Assembly (NCBI GenBank): GCA_029378245.1
Contig: JARKIF010000027.1
Coordinates: 558,001 to 622,000, forward strand
Direction: 5' to 3'
DNA: 64,000 nucleotides
Source: Roridomyces roridus
Taxonomy: Eukaryota; Basidiomycota; Agaricomycetes; Agaricales; Mycenaceae
Part shown: positions 47,638 through 57,977 of the stretch, piece after piece
Layout of the letters: every line of letters begins with the position of its first letter
Position numbering within the stretch: the first letter of the stretch is position 1
The notes under the pieces: generated by a model
What the model was told of the DNA's origin: nothing
Seen by the model: only the letters and a program-made list of their open reading frames with translations
The model's database searches: none
Position numbers and translations under genes: made by a program

Positions 47638-47920
47638 GCTCCAAGCTACTAGTAAGGCTTAGCCTCAGGGCTTAATTAAGGCCTAAGGCCTTGGGACGAA
47701 CCTTGGACGAACCTTGGATGAACCTCAGGTCTTAGGCCTTAGGGCCAACCCCCGACCGTGGAGCGCAGACCTCATTACATAGGAAGCTTGATGTATTGCC
47801 TGTAAACTTTTTCTTTGAGCGCTCCAAAATTTTGCAGTTAGCTGGAATAAAAGTGCATAAATCAACCGTCTCAGCCAAGTCTCAAGTCACTCACACGTGA
47901 TCGTGTACCTTGATCGCCGA
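47638..47920. other. Short spacer between MITEs
   Basis: Contains CTTAGGCCTTAAG-like and GAACCTTGGAC repeats around 47650-47740 and no gene. Confidence 0.35.
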
Positions 47921-47928
47921 TCACTGAT

Positions 47929-48290
47929 TAGGCATCGGCACGGGTACGGGTAACCCGCGCGGGTAGACGGGTTCACCCGCCGCGGGTACGGGTACGGGTA
48001 GCCGAGTTGGATACCCTTGACCCGCGGGTAAGCCGCCAAGCCGGGCAAAATGCCGTGTTGACATTGAGAAATGGTGTTTCGAAGTGTGAGCATGTTCAAT
48101 TCACCGTATCGAACATTGAATCACATCAATTCAGCCGGAAAAAATCCTATAGGCCCCAAACTACTGCCATCTCGGCCATCAACCCGCGGGTAACCCGTAC
48201 CCGTACCCGCGGGTACGGGTACACAGCCACCGCGGGTACGGGTACGGGTAGACCCCCACATACCCGCGGGTTTACCCGTGCCGATCCCTA
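47929..48290. mobile_element. hAT-type MITE, family B
   Basis: A 362-bp element with ends TAGGCATCGGCACGGGTA and, inverted, TAGGGATCGGCACGGGTA (one mismatch in 18) and a perfect 8-bp duplication TCACTGAT at 47921-47928 and 48291-48298. Both ends carry tandem GGGTAC/ACCCGT units up to the CCGCGGGTA core. The terminal TAGGGATC is close to family A (TAGGGATGC), suggesting one related hAT transposase mobilised both. It has no coding capacity. Confidence 0.9.
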
Positions 48291-48298
48291 TCACTGAT

Positions 48299-48877
48299 CC
48301 CACATCTTCGTACACCATGTCAATTGACCTTCGCTTCCCTCTCGGCGCACATCATCCACTTATTTGGTACTCCGAGATCCCCGAGAGAACACTCACATCT
48401 TTCTGAATCCGCAGTCTTCCCTTCGCTTCTCTAGTTCTCTTCTTTAGTTCTCCCAGAGTCCCAACACTCCTGTTCAGGGCACATCAACCTACCAAGATCT
48501 ATTCTTTTTTCCGTCTAGAGTCACATGGCAACTAGATCAGCAGGACAAGCTCTTTGTCCCACACGAGTCCCACATGTGACATGGTCTCCAAGATTTATTC
48601 TCGAGTCGTCCCCGAATTGCGACTGCAGCCTATAGCTCCCCGCGCCTCACCGGATCATGGATTTCGTATTCGAAGAAGCACCAGAGCGCTCCACGAGGGA
48701 TTCACTCACCTCCAAGACATCATGTATTTTCTCAGGATCGGCTAGCATATGCATTTCACTGGTCCCGACGGCGACTGACCATGACTGGCCGCCGCGAAGC
48801 GTAGTCAACTCCCGGAAGCAGTCCCCACGGGGCGTTTAAAAGTATCATAAGGCGAGGACTTGGACTCGTTACCTGAC
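48299..48877. other. Upstream region of carboxylesterase paralog 3
   Basis: About 580 bp between the MITE and the esterase, which must hold its promoter. A pyrimidine-rich stretch lies at 48405-48450. No gene or sharp regulatory motif is recognised. Confidence 0.35.
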
Positions 48878-51050
48878 ATGTCGGTCATGTCTCTCCTACA
48901 TCTGCTTGGACTCGTCTCTGCGTTCGTCAGTGTCGGCGTCAGGCGCTGCTCCGAGTGTCCAGCTTGGCAATACCACCGTCGTGGGGCTCGACGTGCCCAC
49001 CTTTGGGCAGGATTTGTTCGCGGGTACGCAGACCTTGGGTCGTCCAGACATGCTCAACGCTAACGTCGTTTCTTCTAGGCATCCCATTCGCAGAAACGCC
49101 TGTGGGAAGTCTCCGTCTCAAACCCCCCGTATTCAAACCATCTCTTGACCCTGGCACGTTCGATGCGAGTGCTTTCAAGCTCGCGTGTCTGCAAACGGTA
49201 TGGACTTGCAATTGATTCTATTTCACACGCCGGCCGCCTTTTAATTGTAATCCGACGTTCAGGATTTGCCGGTCGATCAAGTATCCGAGGATTGCCTGGG
49301 TATCAACGTGTTGAGGCCTACGGGGACGTCAGCTGGTGCCAATCTTCCTGTTGTGAGTATTGTCTGAAATTTGGCGCGACACCCGCGTCTGATGCGTTGC
49401 AGATGTTCTGGACGTGAGTTACTTCCCGTGGTTCGTTCCTTGGGGGTGAAATAACACGCCGCTAGCTACGGAGGCGGGTTCGACGAAGGCCTTTCAACGA
49501 TTTACAATGGGAGTGGGATCGTTTTGCAGAGTGTTTTCCGGGTGCGTGACATCGCCGAGTTACTCAAGGGCCTGTTGTAGAACATCTCCCAGGGAACGCC
49601 CGTCATCTACGTCAGCTTCAATTACCGGCTGGGACCCCTCGGATTCCCTCAAGGCCAGGAAGCCGCCGACCGAGGCGCGTTGAATCTCGCTTCCAAGGAT
49701 CAGCTCGCGGCGCTGCAGTGGGTTCAGTTGAACATTGGGGCCTTTGGTGGAGACAAGGATAAGGTCACTGTGTTTGGCGAAAGTGCTGGGGCTATCATGA
49801 CTTCGATCTTGTTCTTGAACTCGCCGATTGAGTCTCTGGCTCGAGCTGCCGTGCGTTTCAACTTCTTATCTCGAACTTCAGCTCATAGATTCTAGATATT
49901 CGAATCGGGGGCTCAAGCCTCCTCCGCACTCTTCCCCCCTCAACGCCGCGAAGCCGCCTGGCAAAATTTCGTCGCCAGCGTCCCATCCTGTGCCTCTCTG
50001 TCCCAGTCTTCCGACACGTTTGCCTGCCTTCAAAAAGCCAACACGACGGAGATTTTCCAAGGACTTGCAACCGCCATGGCCGACGCCACGGAGGAGTTCC
50101 CTTGGGACCCCGTCATCGACGGACCTGGTGGAATCATCCCCGAGTTACCCTCCGTTTTGTTCTCCAAGGGGCAATTTGCGAAGCTTCCCTTCATCTCTGG
50201 CACGAATTTGGATGAGGGCACGATTTTCACAGACCCGACAGTCAACTCGACGGAGGCAATTGCCGAGTTCCTCATTGCTGGTGCTTCTCCGTCTGCGGAC
50301 CCTGGGAAGCTCAACAGCTCGGTTGCGAGGGTGTTGGAATTGTACCCGGATATCGCTGCTCTCGGTGCGTGTGATTTCATCCAGCATACCCTATACCCAA
50401 CAGCTGACGATGGGGGAATGAATAGGATCGCCGTTCGGCACTGGAAACGAAACCTTCGGGCTCAGTTCCCAGTTTAAACGCGCGGCAGCGATTTGTGAGT
50501 GAAACCTCCATGCATGCGTGTGACGATTATTCGATTTTTTGACGTGGACCAGTGGGAGACCAATCATTCTTGTCCCAACGCCGGTTTTGGATGGAGACGG
50601 CTGCGAAGGCGTCGGTGGCTACGTACGGGTATCTGTTTACTCAACCTCAGCCGGAGTCCCCCGCTTTCCAGGGTGGTGAGTCGTCCTGCTCCTCCTTCGT
50701 TACATCTTATTCATGGTTCAGTGAGCCACGGATCGGAAATCCTGTTCGTCTTTGGGGCGCCAAACGACACTTCTGCGTCGGCCACCGGGCTCGCCCGGAT
50801 TATGACAGACTACTGGGTGTCGTTCGCCACGAGTCTCACGCCCAACGACGGGCTGGGATTCCCGCGTCCCGAGTGGACGCAGTGGACTCTGGACAACCAG
50901 ACCGTCATACAGCTCAATGGCGACAACACGACCATGATTCCAGATGATTTCCGGGCTGGTAAGTGTCATCGTCCCGTGCAAGACCTCTACTCATGCGCCT
51001 TAGAACAAGCCGGTTTCTTTAACGTGGATCCTGCTATCTGGCAGCATTAA
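48878..51050 (+). CDS. Type-B carboxylesterase, paralog 3, with a frame problem at the signal peptide
   Basis: Same family as 26856-31463. The mature protein starts GAAPSVQLGNTTVVGLD, with an intron inside FAG|IPFAETPVG at about 49022-49078. The oxyanion loop WTYGGGF is split by an intron after the tryptophan codon region near 49412-49465. Then come GTPVIYVSFNYRLG, the nucleophile VFGESAGA, GTNLDEGT and the histidine in VSHGSEILFVFG, ending FFNVDPAIWQH at 51048-51050. The triad is complete. The expected signal peptide (MSLLHLLGLVSAFVSV from ATG 48887 or 48878) is in frame 2, while the mature part is in frame 3, with no room for an intron between. Either a one-base indel has destroyed secretion, the sequence has an error, or translation starts at another codon. 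It keeps all introns that paralogs 1 and 2 have each partly lost. Confidence 0.82.
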
Positions 51051-51181
51051 ATACCCTTTGTATTGTCGTGTAGCAATTTCACACGTGATCGTGTACACCT
51101 TGCCGTCAGCGCCTTGCCATCAGCGCCTAGAACTTTCCATAGCGCCAAAATGCTGCTGCCCTGCCCTTCCTTCCAACGGCC

Positions 51182-52560
51182 ATGTCGTCTGCCTCTGACC
51201 GCCCCATCGTCTTTTTCGACATCACCATCGGCGACAAGCCCATCGGCCGTGTCGTCTTTTCTCTGTATTCGGATCTCGTCCCCAAGACTGCAGAAAACTT
51301 CCGTGCGTCTGTGCTCCGAGTCTGGGGGCGATTACCGACGATTGGACTTCTTTAGGTGCCCTGTGCACGGGCGAGAAGGGCCTAGGCGCAGCGGGCAAAC
51401 CGTTATGGTACAAGGGCTCGGGGTTTCATCGTGTAATCAAGGCGTGCGTGGCCTCGACGAGCCGAGTTACAGAGTCGTACTAACGCCACGCAGATTTATG
51501 TGTCAGGGTGGTGACTTTACCGCGGGGAATGGGACAGGTGAGTCGTCTTTATGATGTCCACGTCCACCCCTCGAGCCCGACATCTCAGGCGGTGAATCCA
51601 TCTATGGCGAAAAATTCGAGGACGAAGGCTTCCCCGTCAAGCACACCAAGCCCTTCCTCCTCTCCATGGCCAACGCTGGTCCCAACACCAACGGCTCCCA
51701 ATTCTTCATCACCACCGCACCCACAGCACACCTTGACGGCAAGCACGTCGTTTTCGGCGAGGTCATCAAGGGCAAGTCTATCGTTCGTCAGATCGAGAAC
51801 TTTCCCACCTCGGGGGGCGACGCTCCGACGTCCCCCATCGTCATCGCCGACTGTGGCGTCCTCGCGGCGGATGATGCGAGCTTGAAGGAGTCGCCGGCGG
51901 GTGCTGATGGGGATGTCTACGAGGACTTTCCCGAGGACGACGACAACAATGTGCAGGAGCCCGCCGTGGCTCTGCGCATCGCCACCGAGCTCCGTGCGCT
52001 CGCTACCAACCTCTACAAGGAGGGCAAGCTCGACCTTGCCCTCGAAAAGTACCAAAGTGCGTCATCCACCCAATTGTCGATATAGCCTTCTGATATTCGC
52101 CTCTGCAGAATCAATCCGCTACCTAGACGTACACAGCCTCCTCCCGGAAGACGCGAAAGAGGTCCAAGCGTCCTACGACGCCCTCCTGGCGCCTTTGCTC
52201 CTCAACTCGGCTTTGGTCGCTGTACGCGTCCAGCCCACCAACGCCACCAACGCCAAGATCGCCATCCAATGCGCCTCGCGTGCTTTCAACACGCTACAGC
52301 TTAGTCCCGCGGACAAGGGTGTGTTGTCTCTGCCTCTTTTCGTCCTGACACTCACACATGACACAGCGAAAGCCCTATACCGCCGCGCGCTCGCACACAC
52401 GATCGTCAAAGACGAGGACGAGGCTGAGAAGGACCTCGTCGCGGCGCTCGCTATCGTACCTGACGATGCGGCCATTGCGTCTGAGCTCGCGGCGATCCGG
52501 AAGCGGAGAAAGGAGAAGAGGGATAAGGAGAAGAAGGCATTTAAGAAGATGTTTGATTAG
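51182..52560 (+). CDS. cpr6: Cyclophilin-40 type peptidyl-prolyl isomerase (Cpr6/CypD-like) with TPR domain
   Basis: Hsp90 co-chaperone of the Cyp40 family; a prolyl isomerase domain is followed by tetratricopeptide repeats that dock Hsp90. Exons are 51182-51302, 51356-51443, 51494-51537, 51589-52056, 52109-52318 and 52367-52560, giving 374 residues. The cyclophilin part shows [15 protein letters not shown] (active-site arginine, phenylalanine, methionine and glutamine), [11 protein letters not shown], and [12 protein letters not shown], where histidine replaces the tryptophan of cyclophilin A. That replacement is usual in Cyp40 and lowers cyclosporin affinity. After an acidic linker ([11 protein letters not shown]) come three TPR units including [32 protein letters not shown] and [10 protein letters not shown]. 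The C-terminus is strongly basic ([17 protein letters not shown]). The start [17 protein letters not shown] fits the family, and all motifs are intact. Confidence 0.95.
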
Positions 52561-52913
52561 AGGGTGGTGTATGTAGAAGGACAAGAACTAAATGAATGTA
52601 CGCTTTTACATCCGGGGCATCTGGCCTTGCTTACATGCGGCTTGAGGTCATCGACTTTACTACCGAAGTCATTGACTTGACTACCGAGGTCATTGACTTG
52701 ACTTGATACACATAGTACATGCAGTCGCTTGAACATGTGATAGCGTTAGCGTTAACGCTCATAGCCGTTCAACCGGTTGTTGTAAATATTCTGATGAGTT
52801 TTACTTTTCCTTCTTTCGAGTCTGTAATTAGATAAAGATTAGATTATCTACGCTTGTGATTCGATTTCCACTTTTGGTCATCTGTACCCCTTTCCGTACG
52901 CTGTGCTCGCCCA
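52561..52913. other. Intergenic with a 21-bp triple repeat
   Basis: Holds the 3' region of the cyclophilin gene, the repeat at 52644-52706, and a palindromic GCGTTAGCGTTAACGC near 52743. No gene seen. Confidence 0.4.
52644..52706 (+). repeat. Three tandem copies of a 21-bp unit
   Basis: Units GAGGTCATCGACTTTACTAC, GAAGTCATTGACTTGACTAC and GAGGTCATTGACTTGACTT follow each other, each 21 bp with a few substitutions. The function is unknown; a minisatellite in the cyclophilin 3' region. Confidence 0.8.
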
Positions 52914-53496
52914 ATGTTTCGCCCGCCTGCGCGTATCTGCGCGAAGAGTCTATTTGCCTCTCCCCCAGGCAAACAGTTACCTATCCCTCGGTTCCGTCGT
53001 GTGGTAGGCTTCCTACTCGCAACCCGCACCGTCTACTTACAACGATTCGTTCCAGCGACACGACTACGCTTTCCAGCGAAACGATTACACTTTCCAGCGA
53101 CACGATTCCGCACGGAATCATTACGCCTACCGCACCGAGTCGGCCAACATTCCGCCCGGTTGGTCATGCAAATGGGAGTCCTGGGAATGCAACCCGTTGG
53201 TTTCGGTCTTCCAAGATGACCTGCAAAACGACTGGGGCATCATATCCATCATCCACCCACTCGCGTACGAAATCGACGGCGACCACTTTTTATTTCACGC
53301 CGGCGGGAAATATTACTTCCACTTGCCTGGTGCAGCGAACGACGAGTGGGGGGTTATGACGACCAAGCGGTTCACCGGCTGGTTTGCATCGCACGATGAC
53401 TTTTTGGAGCGGTTCGAGGTCGAGTTGGATAAGGGCCGGTGGGTTGAGCTGCCGCCGCCGGATTATACTGCAAAATGGGGTATTTTCGATATCTGA
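52914..53496 (+). CDS. Unknown protein family, copy 2
   Basis: No function is recognised. The well-supported part runs in one frame from about 53060 (QRHDYAFQRNDYTFQRHD) through NHYAYRTESANIPPG, KWESWECNPLVSVFQDDLQ, HPLAYEIDGDHFLFHAG, GVMTTKRFTGWFASHDDF and FEVELDKGRWVELPPPDY to a TGA at 53494-53496. It parallels the broken copy at 22424-23025 but diverges after PPPDY, ending TAKWGIFDI instead of LPMLTPEE. The upstream part (52914-53060) is related at DNA level to copy 1 but lies in other frames, so start and exons are unresolved. Internal repetition of FQRxDY (three times) is specific to this copy. It may itself be decaying. Confidence 0.45.
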
Positions 53497-53736
53497 GGAA
53501 CATGGTACCCATTCGAAGGTGGGATGGGATTCTGGATGGGATCGCCCGATGGGACCGTAGTATCAACTAGATTCGAGTCAACAGCCTAGAATGAAGCAGC
53601 TGTACGAGAAAGTAGTTGAACTTGTGTACATATTCGGAGTGCAGTGTAAAACTTGAAGACAATCTGGGATGGTTCCAACCATGGGCTCGTATTGAATCGT
53701 AGCGTATTGCCGCACTAGTCTCTGGTAGACAAATTG

Positions 53737-55863
53737 CTAATGAATCTCAACAATGCTGTCCTCCGCCTGTAACAAGAAATCGATCTCCCCCATCAGATCC
53801 TCCTCCCCCAGCAATCCTTGACGCAACTCCTGTGAAAGCCTCAACAACCCCGCGAAAAGCTCGTCTCCGTCTGTCCTCAGTGGCACGACCCAGGTTCTCG
53901 TCAGGTTCTCTTCTTGCATGCCCTGCATAACACGGATTCCATGCAACTGATAGCACCCCGCTCTCAACTTGGCACGCTCCACGAGGTTCTCCCACTCCTG
54001 GCTGTGCGTGTCCAAGAGCTCGTGCAACCGCGCTTGCGCCTCTGCACCGTTCGGGTCGACGGGGTAGACGCTAATAACGGGTGAAGGTTTGCAGAAGTCC
54101 AAGAGCGTGAGGAGGGGGATGTGCCCAGCAGGATCGTCGTATTCGGAGAGCACGCGGATTTTTTGCGCGCAAATGAAGCGCCTTTCTTTGAGGTATCTGT
54201 GGTGGATGAGAGTACGAAAGAAGGACCGCTCGCCGAAGGTCAGCTGTGCGCGTGCGGCTAAGGACTATGTCGGAAAGAATCCCGGAAAGTTGCCGAACGA
54301 CCTACAAAGAAGTAGTCTGTCGTGGGTGCGACAGGCGTTGCGGTGGCCTAGTTCCCAGTCGTTCCGTTGGCATTGGACGGAGCAGTAATAAAAAGCCCGA
54401 CAACCTGAACATCGCCGGAGGCTGGATGATTCTCCTATTGAACCACACTGTTGAAAAGAATATGAGACGGTGCATCAAAGCACAATTCACAACTCACCTC
54501 TGAGTTGTCGCATGCCTTTTGCGCCTCGAAAGACGACGATTGATGTGCCGTCAAAACCTCAAGGCGTTCATCCGCTAAAGTAAGGAATTCCTCCCATCTG
54601 CAGATACCCTCGCGGTACCACGGGGTTTGCTTCAGGGCATCGCCAGAGAGCAGATCTTGAACATCTTTCAAAGCATTCCTATATGCCACAACGGTGCGGA
54701 AATACACCAGAGAGGCCGGAAGAAGCACGATCAGGAAATACCCGACATGGGGCTTGAGCCTCGGATCGCACTGGAGTGTCATTAGGATCAAAGCCCGAAG
54801 CAGCCCGCTTTCAAGCAAATCGCGGAGCCACAACCTCGTTGGAGAGGTTATGAGCATACGCCGTAGAAGCATCAGGAAGTGGTTTATCACCCACCCGACC
54901 TCCGGTTCTTGTCTATCACAGAGAAGTAAGACGGCGGCGACAAGCTCCCGGGCGCAATCACTGTGGTTGTATAGCGCAAGGCTTAACGGGCCGAGCGGCC
55001 ACGACTTCGCCTCATCTGCGCAACCTTCGGGGAATTCCTCAGGGAATTGGTCTGCATCGTCGATGAAGACCATGACACGGAAGATGTGCTGGTGAGGGTT
55101 TGGAATTGCCGCCGTGTAATGCTTTACAAATATGCGGAGGAAATCAGCGACGAGCTTGGCCAAGCCAATGATTGATCCTGCGGAGTCTATCATCTCTGCT
55201 AGACGCTCTGGGTGGTCTCGCACGCCGGAGCCGGTAACAAACCAGCTGAGATGGTCGAGCACCATGAAACGCACGTATGAGTTGTCGAATTGCGTCAGGA
55301 ATGTCCAGGCGGTGACGAGACATGCCCAGAAGCCGGGCGTCCCACATATCAGCGCGTACGTCGCCGGATGGTCTAGGAAAGCTCCGATGAAGAGGGTAAA
55401 GTTGACATAAAAGGACATCTCTGGCGGGAAAGCAACTTGGTCTTGCAGATGGTCGCGGTGCGTCCTGATAAACTCGACCCAAGGCCAAGCGCGCGGCCAC
55501 AAAGACAACCCAATGTCGCCCTCTGCTCGTAGCCGGAAGATCACGTCCAAAGCCACACAGGCAGAGACGATGTCTTCTATGATTTTGGCATCTGCAGATA
55601 CCTCTTCAAGGCGGGGGATACGATCAGGGTCGAGAACGGGGAAGAAGACGGCGAGAAATGTCATTCGCTGGGAGTTGGAGAGTGTGGGTGTGTCCATGAG
55701 CGCCCGTGCATGTTGTACCTGAGCCAAGGTACGTGTCTCCGCCGCTGCAAGAGCCGCGACTCGCTTTTCGCGCACTCAGATGGCGTCGACGAAGGAGGAA
55801 AATGCTCACCCGAATGGATACTGGAAGACGGTCCAGGTTGCGCACTTGCAGATCCCGATGCAT
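53737..55863 (-). CDS. MYND-type zinc finger protein
   Basis: A large fungal MYND-finger protein of unknown pathway; such proteins are common in mushrooms, and the MYND domain binds proline-rich partners. Well-supported minus-strand exons are 54498-55774, 54306-54447 and 53737-54257, with introns of 50 and 48 nt. The first exon encodes a long helical region (MTFLAVFFPVLDPDRIP, EMSFYVNFTLFIGAFLDHP, MVLDHLSWFVTG). The junction then assembles the full finger ACDNSEC...RRCSGCRAFYYCSVQC, then QRNDWELGHRNAC, which matches the MYND Cys/His spacing. The tail reads SARAQLTFGERSFF to the end EDSIVEIH. A first exon at 55810-55863 (MHRDLQVRNLDRLPVSIR) with a GTGAGC donor is likely, but the joining phase does not fit by one base, so the start is unresolved. 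A 17-bp minisatellite lies directly upstream. Confidence 0.75.
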
Positions 55864-55870
55864 GAGTCGA

Positions 55871-55939
55871 ATCGAGGCAGAATCGAGACCGAGGCAAAAT
55901 CGAGATCGAGGCAAAATCGAGATCGAGGCAAAATCGAGG
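55871..55939 (-). repeat. 17-bp minisatellite upstream of the MYND gene
   Basis: About four tandem copies of GATCGAGGCAAAATCGA, the outer ones diverged. It begins within about 10 bp of the presumed MYND start codon, so it lies in the 5' untranslated region or promoter. Confidence 0.8.
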
Positions 55940-56512
55940 ACGGATTTCAGATGAGAGAGAGCACAACGGAGACGTGAAAAGAAGGGTGAGCGGCCCTTGC
56001 AAAGTTCAAGTCTGTGTTTCGTTTCGCTGACTCAATGGATGGCCCAGCGATAAAGATGCACACAGAAAAAAGCGAGGTCGTCGCAGTTGCTGGCAGAGAT
56101 AATTATCACACAGCCCCACGACGGATCACAAATCGCGAGCCCAAAAAGGGAAGCTGTCCGAGAGATTTGGTGCATACCATTCTTTGTGAGGAGCGAACCT
56201 ACACAGTACTTGAATATGCTTGAATGCTCGGCGTATTGTGGTGCATAAATTCTGATTCTAAACTCTCACATCCTCGAGAACTGAATCCCGAGTCGCACTA
56301 CTTACCAATTTTCGATTCTCGAGCCGAAATGATCTTGTGCAAAAGATGGATGAAGGCGCATACGATTCGTTGCGCATTTTTCAAAGCCGTAGCGTAATTG
56401 TGGGGATATATTTCAAGTTCGCAAAAGAACTCTGGGGAATTGGGTCGGATAATACACCGTTAATAGTACACGCGTTGAATCGATCGTTCGCAATGAAAGC
56501 AACACATAGAAA
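55940..56512. other. Intergenic between MYND and F-box genes
   Basis: About 570 bp, AT-richer, with a 69-codon plus frame (56014-56223) that has no domain. It holds the MYND promoter and the F-box terminator. Nothing else is recognised. Confidence 0.4.
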
Positions 56513-57837
56513 TTAATCATCGTCAGGCCAAATCGGCTCGAAAACAGAGAATCCCGCTTGCTTATGGAAATCTTCCACGGACAGCGGCTCCCACTCCTCA
56601 CGGAATTTCCTCCGTGCGACGTTGCCTGGACCCAGATGAGTGCGATATCAAGAAAGTGAAACTGGTTCTACCAACCTATACAACAGCCTATGAGAGTGGA
56701 AGCAGCGGCCACCCACGTTTCAAACGCGGCTTGATCACTCTCGGCGTCGACGAAAAATTCAAGTTCTGGGCTGGTTAAGGAAAAGTATGCAATCTGGGTG
56801 AAATTTGGTAGCTGTGCAGCGACATATTGAAGTGCATCCTGATATTATAAAGTGAGACCGACATGCGCACAAACACATGATGTTGACTGACGATGCCCAA
56901 CGGACCCGTGTGGATGTCATATACTCGCAGTTGCAGACTCCCGATGAGGGGTAACTCCACAGAGAGGGGCGACAAGATCTTCTGAATCGAATTATCCAAT
57001 GCCCGCGAAGCAAACTCGCGGGACAGAACAAACGGGACGTGGGGGTTGGTGATTGATTTGAGTGCCTGTACGTCGCTCTCTATCTCTGAGAGCAGAAATT
57101 GAGCAGCCTGGAGGTATCGAGTAGCGAGCCTATCGAAGAAGAGCCCTGTCCCTTGATATTGCCGCAGATTTGGGAGCAAATTCAGCCCTGGCTCGAGAGA
57201 GTTGGCCCCGCCTTGTATGCCAGGGATCCGCAGAACGAGCCGAACAATGGAGTGATGTTGAGAAAGAAAAGTGGCGAGATCCATAGCAGCGGAGACCCCG
57301 ATGCGCGACATCCTGATACGGCACCGCGACAGGTTCGGAAAGCTGAGGCAAGCCAACCGAGTAATTATGGTACGCTCGCGGTAGTCATTGAAAGACAGAG
57401 ATTCCAGATTCCTCATCAGCTTGATGGAATCGGTCAGGAGATCATAGTCGACAGGAGCTTTATAAGCCCACTTTCTGCAAATCTATGTGAGCTGGGTTTC
57501 CAGACGCACACACAAAGATTCAGACGCACCGAATAAAGGACAGGGACTGCACAGCGTCCGCACGCTCGGGATTACGGATGAGAGACTGAAGAAGGCTCGT
57601 CAAAATCGGTTCATAGGGTCGGCCCTCCTTATCCACGAGCCGGAGAGAGATGGCTCGATTGAGGATGGGCAAAACGAGCCCATGAAACAGCCTCGAAACG
57701 CGGCAAAGCGCTGCCTGGTCCGGCCTGTTCGCGTATTGGATGATTTCAGTGAGGACCTCGTTCGGTAGCCAGAGGGTTATGAGCATTCGGGCTCTGTGAG
57801 CCCGCCGCGTCAGGACCATGGTGCTGATCGGAAGCAA
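56513..57837 (-). CDS. F-box-like protein
   Basis: A probable substrate adaptor of an SCF ubiquitin ligase. Minus-strand exons are 57530-57837, 56877-57474, 56676-56838 and 56513-56625, with consistent phases and 393 residues. A start at 57819 (MVLTRRAHRAR) would be six residues shorter. The N-terminal LPNEVLTEIIQYANRPDQAALCRVSRLFHGLVLPILNR region has the F-box spacing and hydrophobic pattern (LPxEVLxEI, LxxLCRVSRxFxxLxxP). The rest is a leucine-rich region typical of mushroom F-box proteins (MRNLESLSFND, LLPNLRQYQGTG, LPLIGSLQLRVYDI, LPNFTQIAYFSL). The end reads EEWEPLSVEDFHKQAGFSVF then EPIWPDDD. The 38-nt intron at 56839-56876 is unusually short but joins frames cleanly. The substrate is unknown. 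Confidence 0.8.
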
Positions 57838-57977
57838 GAGATGATGGGGGTGATCGCGTCCGTGATCTTTGATTCCTCTTGCTTTCCGTTTGCATCATCT
57901 CTCTCTCTCTTTCCTTTCTCTCTTTCTGAAACACACCTGCTGCAACGCACTTGGACTTTGCCTGGGCAGCGCCCGCA

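Noticed and set aside
52173..52475. Minus-strand 100-codon frame over the cyclophilin gene
   Set aside because: Shadow of the TPR-encoding exons on the other strand.
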